64,000 nucleotides of DNA from Acidimicrobiales bacterium (GTDB lineage: Bacteria; Actinomycetota; Acidimicrobiia; Acidimicrobiales; Iamiaceae). The stretch spans positions 1-64,000 of the forward strand of contig DASQKY010000041.1 in NCBI GenBank assembly GCA_035630295.1. Reading direction: 5' to 3'. A model generated the notes under the pieces. It did no database searches. It saw only the letters and a list, made by a program, of their open reading frames with translations, and was not told where the DNA came from. Position 1 is the stretch's first letter, and each line of letters begins with the position of its first letter. The position numbers and the translations under genes were made by a program. Positions 62,607-64,000 of this stretch are shown here, piece after piece.

Positions 62607-63587
62607 GTGACCGCCGCCTCCTCCCCGACCGGAGACGTCCGGACCGGGACCGACCGGGCCGGTGACGTCCGGACCGGCCCACCGGGGTGGCACGTCGATC
62701 CCTGGCAGCGCCACGGCCTCCGGTTCTTCGACGGGCGGTTGTGGACCGAGCACGTGGCCGACGGCGGGGTGGCCAGCGTCGACTCCTCGCCGGTGGCCCG
62801 CCTGGAGCGGTCTCGGCCGGCCCCGGAGCGGGCCGCCCCCCCCGCCGACCCGGTGGGGGCCCGCGTCCTGCACGACGCCGAGGGGCAGCCCGCCGGCCGG
62901 GTGGGGACCGACGGGGGGCCGGGGGGCGAGCTCGGGCCCCTGGTGCTGGTGACCCCGCCCGACGCCACCGGGACCCGCCTGCTCCGCAGCCCCGACGGCC
63001 GGCCCGCCGGGCGCATCGAACCCGGCCGCCCCCGCGGCCTCCACCGGCTCGGCCGCCTGCTGGTGACGACTCCGTCGTCGGTCGTCACCCTGCTGGTGGT
63101 CCGCGACGCCGCCGGCGACGAGGTGGTGCGCCTGTCCCGCCCCCGGCGCCGCACCGCCCCGGTGGTGGACGTCACCGGCCCGTCGGGGCCCCTCGGGACC
63201 ATCACCGCCGACCGGGTGGTGCGCGAGCTGGAGGCCCGGGTGGCCACCGCCGACGGCCGGCCGCACGGGGTCCTGACCGAGGCCCCGGGCGTGGCCGGGG
63301 CCCTGGCCCTCACCGACGCCGACGCCGACGGGACCCTGCGGGGGCGGCTCACCCCGGTGTGGGACGTGCCGGGGGAACGCCACCACCTGCCCCCCGGCGT
63401 CCTGCTGGCCGATCGCCGGCCCCGGCCCGGCGAGCCCTGGGACGAGGCGACCGCCGCCCTCGTCCTCGGGGCGCTGCTGGCCCCGGCGCTGCTCCGGCCG
63501 CCGCCCCCGCCCGAGGGGTCGGGTCAGGGGCGGGGATCGACGAAGCGGGCGCCGGTGACGGCGCCGTCGGTGACGTCCAGCTCGTAG
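62607..63587 (+). CDS. DUF2510 protein with a beta-rich C-terminal domain
   Basis: A 326-aa protein. DUF2510 (~25-55) is recognised by PPGWHVDPWQRHGLRFFDGR and LWTEHVADG. A linker follows, then a beta-repeat domain (~85-290) with recurring D.xGxPAGRV-like phrases (DAEGQPAGRVG and SPDGRPAGRIE), loosely like LURP/scramblase-type folds. The function is unknown. The last ~20 codons overlap the convergent sixA-like gene by 64 bp and may be a non-conserved tail. Confidence 0.65.
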   Translation: MTAASSPTGDVRTGTDRAGDVRTGPPGWHVDPWQRHGLRFFDGRLWTEHVADGGVASVDSSPVARLERSRPAPERAAPPADPVGARVLHDAEGQPAGRVGTDGGPGGELGPLVLVTPPDATGTRLLRSPDGRPAGRIEPGRPRGLHRLGRLLVTTPSSVVTLLVVRDAAGDEVVRLSRPRRRTAPVVDVTGPSGPLGTITADRVVRELEARVATADGRPHGVLTEAPGVAGALALTDADADGTLRGRLTPVWDVPGERHHLPPGVLLADRRPRPGEPWDEATAALVLGALLAPALLRPPPPPEGSGQGRGSTKRAPVTAPSVTSSS

Positions 63588-63991
63588 TAGGTGCCCTTGG
63601 GGACGCCGTGGCTGGTGTCGACCGCCACCCCGTCGTCGGCCAGGGCCCGGAGGACGGCGGGGATGACGTCGCCGTGGCTGGAGAGGGCGGCGCGGGCGCC
63701 GTCGGCGGCCAGCTGCCGGATGAGCGTGGTGGCGGCCCCCGCCGTGGCCCCCTCGGTGATCGCCGGGTGGACCTCCACGTCCAGGTCCCGCTGGTGGGCC
63801 AGGGGGGCCACCGTCTGCTGGCAGCGCACCGCGGCGCTGGAGAGCACCCGGTCGAGCCGGGTCCCGGCCACGTGGGCGGCCAGGGCGTCGGCCTGGTGGC
63901 GGCCCTTGTCCGACAGGGGGCGCTCGGAGTCGCGCTGGTCCCAGGCGGAGCGGGCCCCGGCGTGGGCGTGGCGGACGAGGAGGATCGTCAC
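63524..63991 (-). CDS. sixA: SixA-type histidine phosphatase
   Basis: A 155-aa phosphohistidine phosphatase. It has the catalytic LLVRHAHAG (RHG-type motif), an RPLSDKGRHQADAL core, VLSSAAVRCQQT and the second catalytic His in LSSHGDVIP. In E. coli SixA dephosphorylates a phosphohistidine domain. It ends 9 bp before the window edge and overlaps the convergent DUF2510 gene at its 3' end. Confidence 0.9.
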   Translation of the reverse strand: MTILLVRHAHAGARSAWDQRDSERPLSDKGRHQADALAAHVAGTRLDRVLSSAAVRCQQTVAPLAHQRDLDVEVHPAITEGATAGAATTLIRQLAADGARAALSSHGDVIPAVLRALADDGVAVDTSHGVPKGTYYELDVTDGAVTGARFVDPRP

Positions 63992-64000
63992 GGTCGGGAA

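Noticed and set aside
59299-62682. A 1127-codon open frame antisense to hom and thrC
   Set aside because: Only its last 121 codons (the S4 protein) show a fold. The rest is Gly/Arg/His/Val-rich sequence produced by reading GC-rich codons backwards.

Overview
The window is uniformly GC-rich: one 60-base line of groEL counts 43 G+C. It carries WhiB, a pair of Get3/ArsA-like ATPases, CIRCE-controlled groESL and a DUF4178/DUF2617/DUF4247/DUF350/SpeE cluster. It therefore looks like an actinomycete chromosome. The class Acidimicrobiia (Iamia-like) is my best guess, but this is inference, not a database result. No insertion sequence, CRISPR array, rRNA or replication origin was seen.

Layout. 1-13.7 kb: respiratory complex I. 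The tail of one nuoM-nuoN pair is followed by a second set, nuoABCD-HIJKLMN, with no nuoEFG. A MidA/NDUFAF7-type methyltransferase (complex I assembly family) follows at 13.9 kb. 15.2-21.2 kb: secreted proteins. These are a large Ig-like/DUF4214 protein, two small paralogous exported proteins in visibly lower-GC DNA, and a lipoprotein. 21.6-27.1 kb: two duplicated histidine kinase/response regulator pairs, a third regulator that has lost its phospho-acceptor Asp, and an ECF sigma factor. 27.1-31.1 kb: a second DUF4214 gene broken by three homopolymer frameshifts. It is flanked by two copies of a roughly 125-nt element that folds into the same three hairpins, with compensating base changes. 31.1-33.2 kb: groES-groEL behind two CIRCE operators.

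33.4-45.6 kb: a two-repeat small protein, a CoA-type Nudix hydrolase, two tandem 46-bp hairpins, a MazG-like protein, and a YceI/cytochrome c/copper-monooxygenase fusion. Then come a VOC protein, tRNA-Pro(CGG), a lone receiver, a STAS protein, the Get3-like pair, an NfeD-like protein, WhiB, FxsA, a second Nudix protein and a metallo-beta-lactamase-fold hydrolase. 45.7-54.9 kb: aldehyde dehydrogenase with DUF779, an M15 peptidase, a polytopic membrane protein, a frameshifted XRE regulator, a HelD-type helicase interrupted by an in-frame amber codon, an unknown protein and a DksA/TraR zinc-finger protein. 55.1-59.2 kb: a minus-strand operon DUF4178-DUF2617-DUF4247-DUF350-SpeE. 59.3-64 kb: an S4 RNA-binding protein, homoserine dehydrogenase, threonine synthase, a DUF2510 protein and a SixA-type phosphatase.

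The themes are respiration (nuo plus its assembly methyltransferase), envelope and secreted proteins with their own regulators, and an uncharacterised polyamine-linked membrane operon. The best candidates for something new are the paired structured RNA around the broken DUF4214 gene, the DUF4178-SpeE operon and the YceI-heme-copper monooxygenase fusion.
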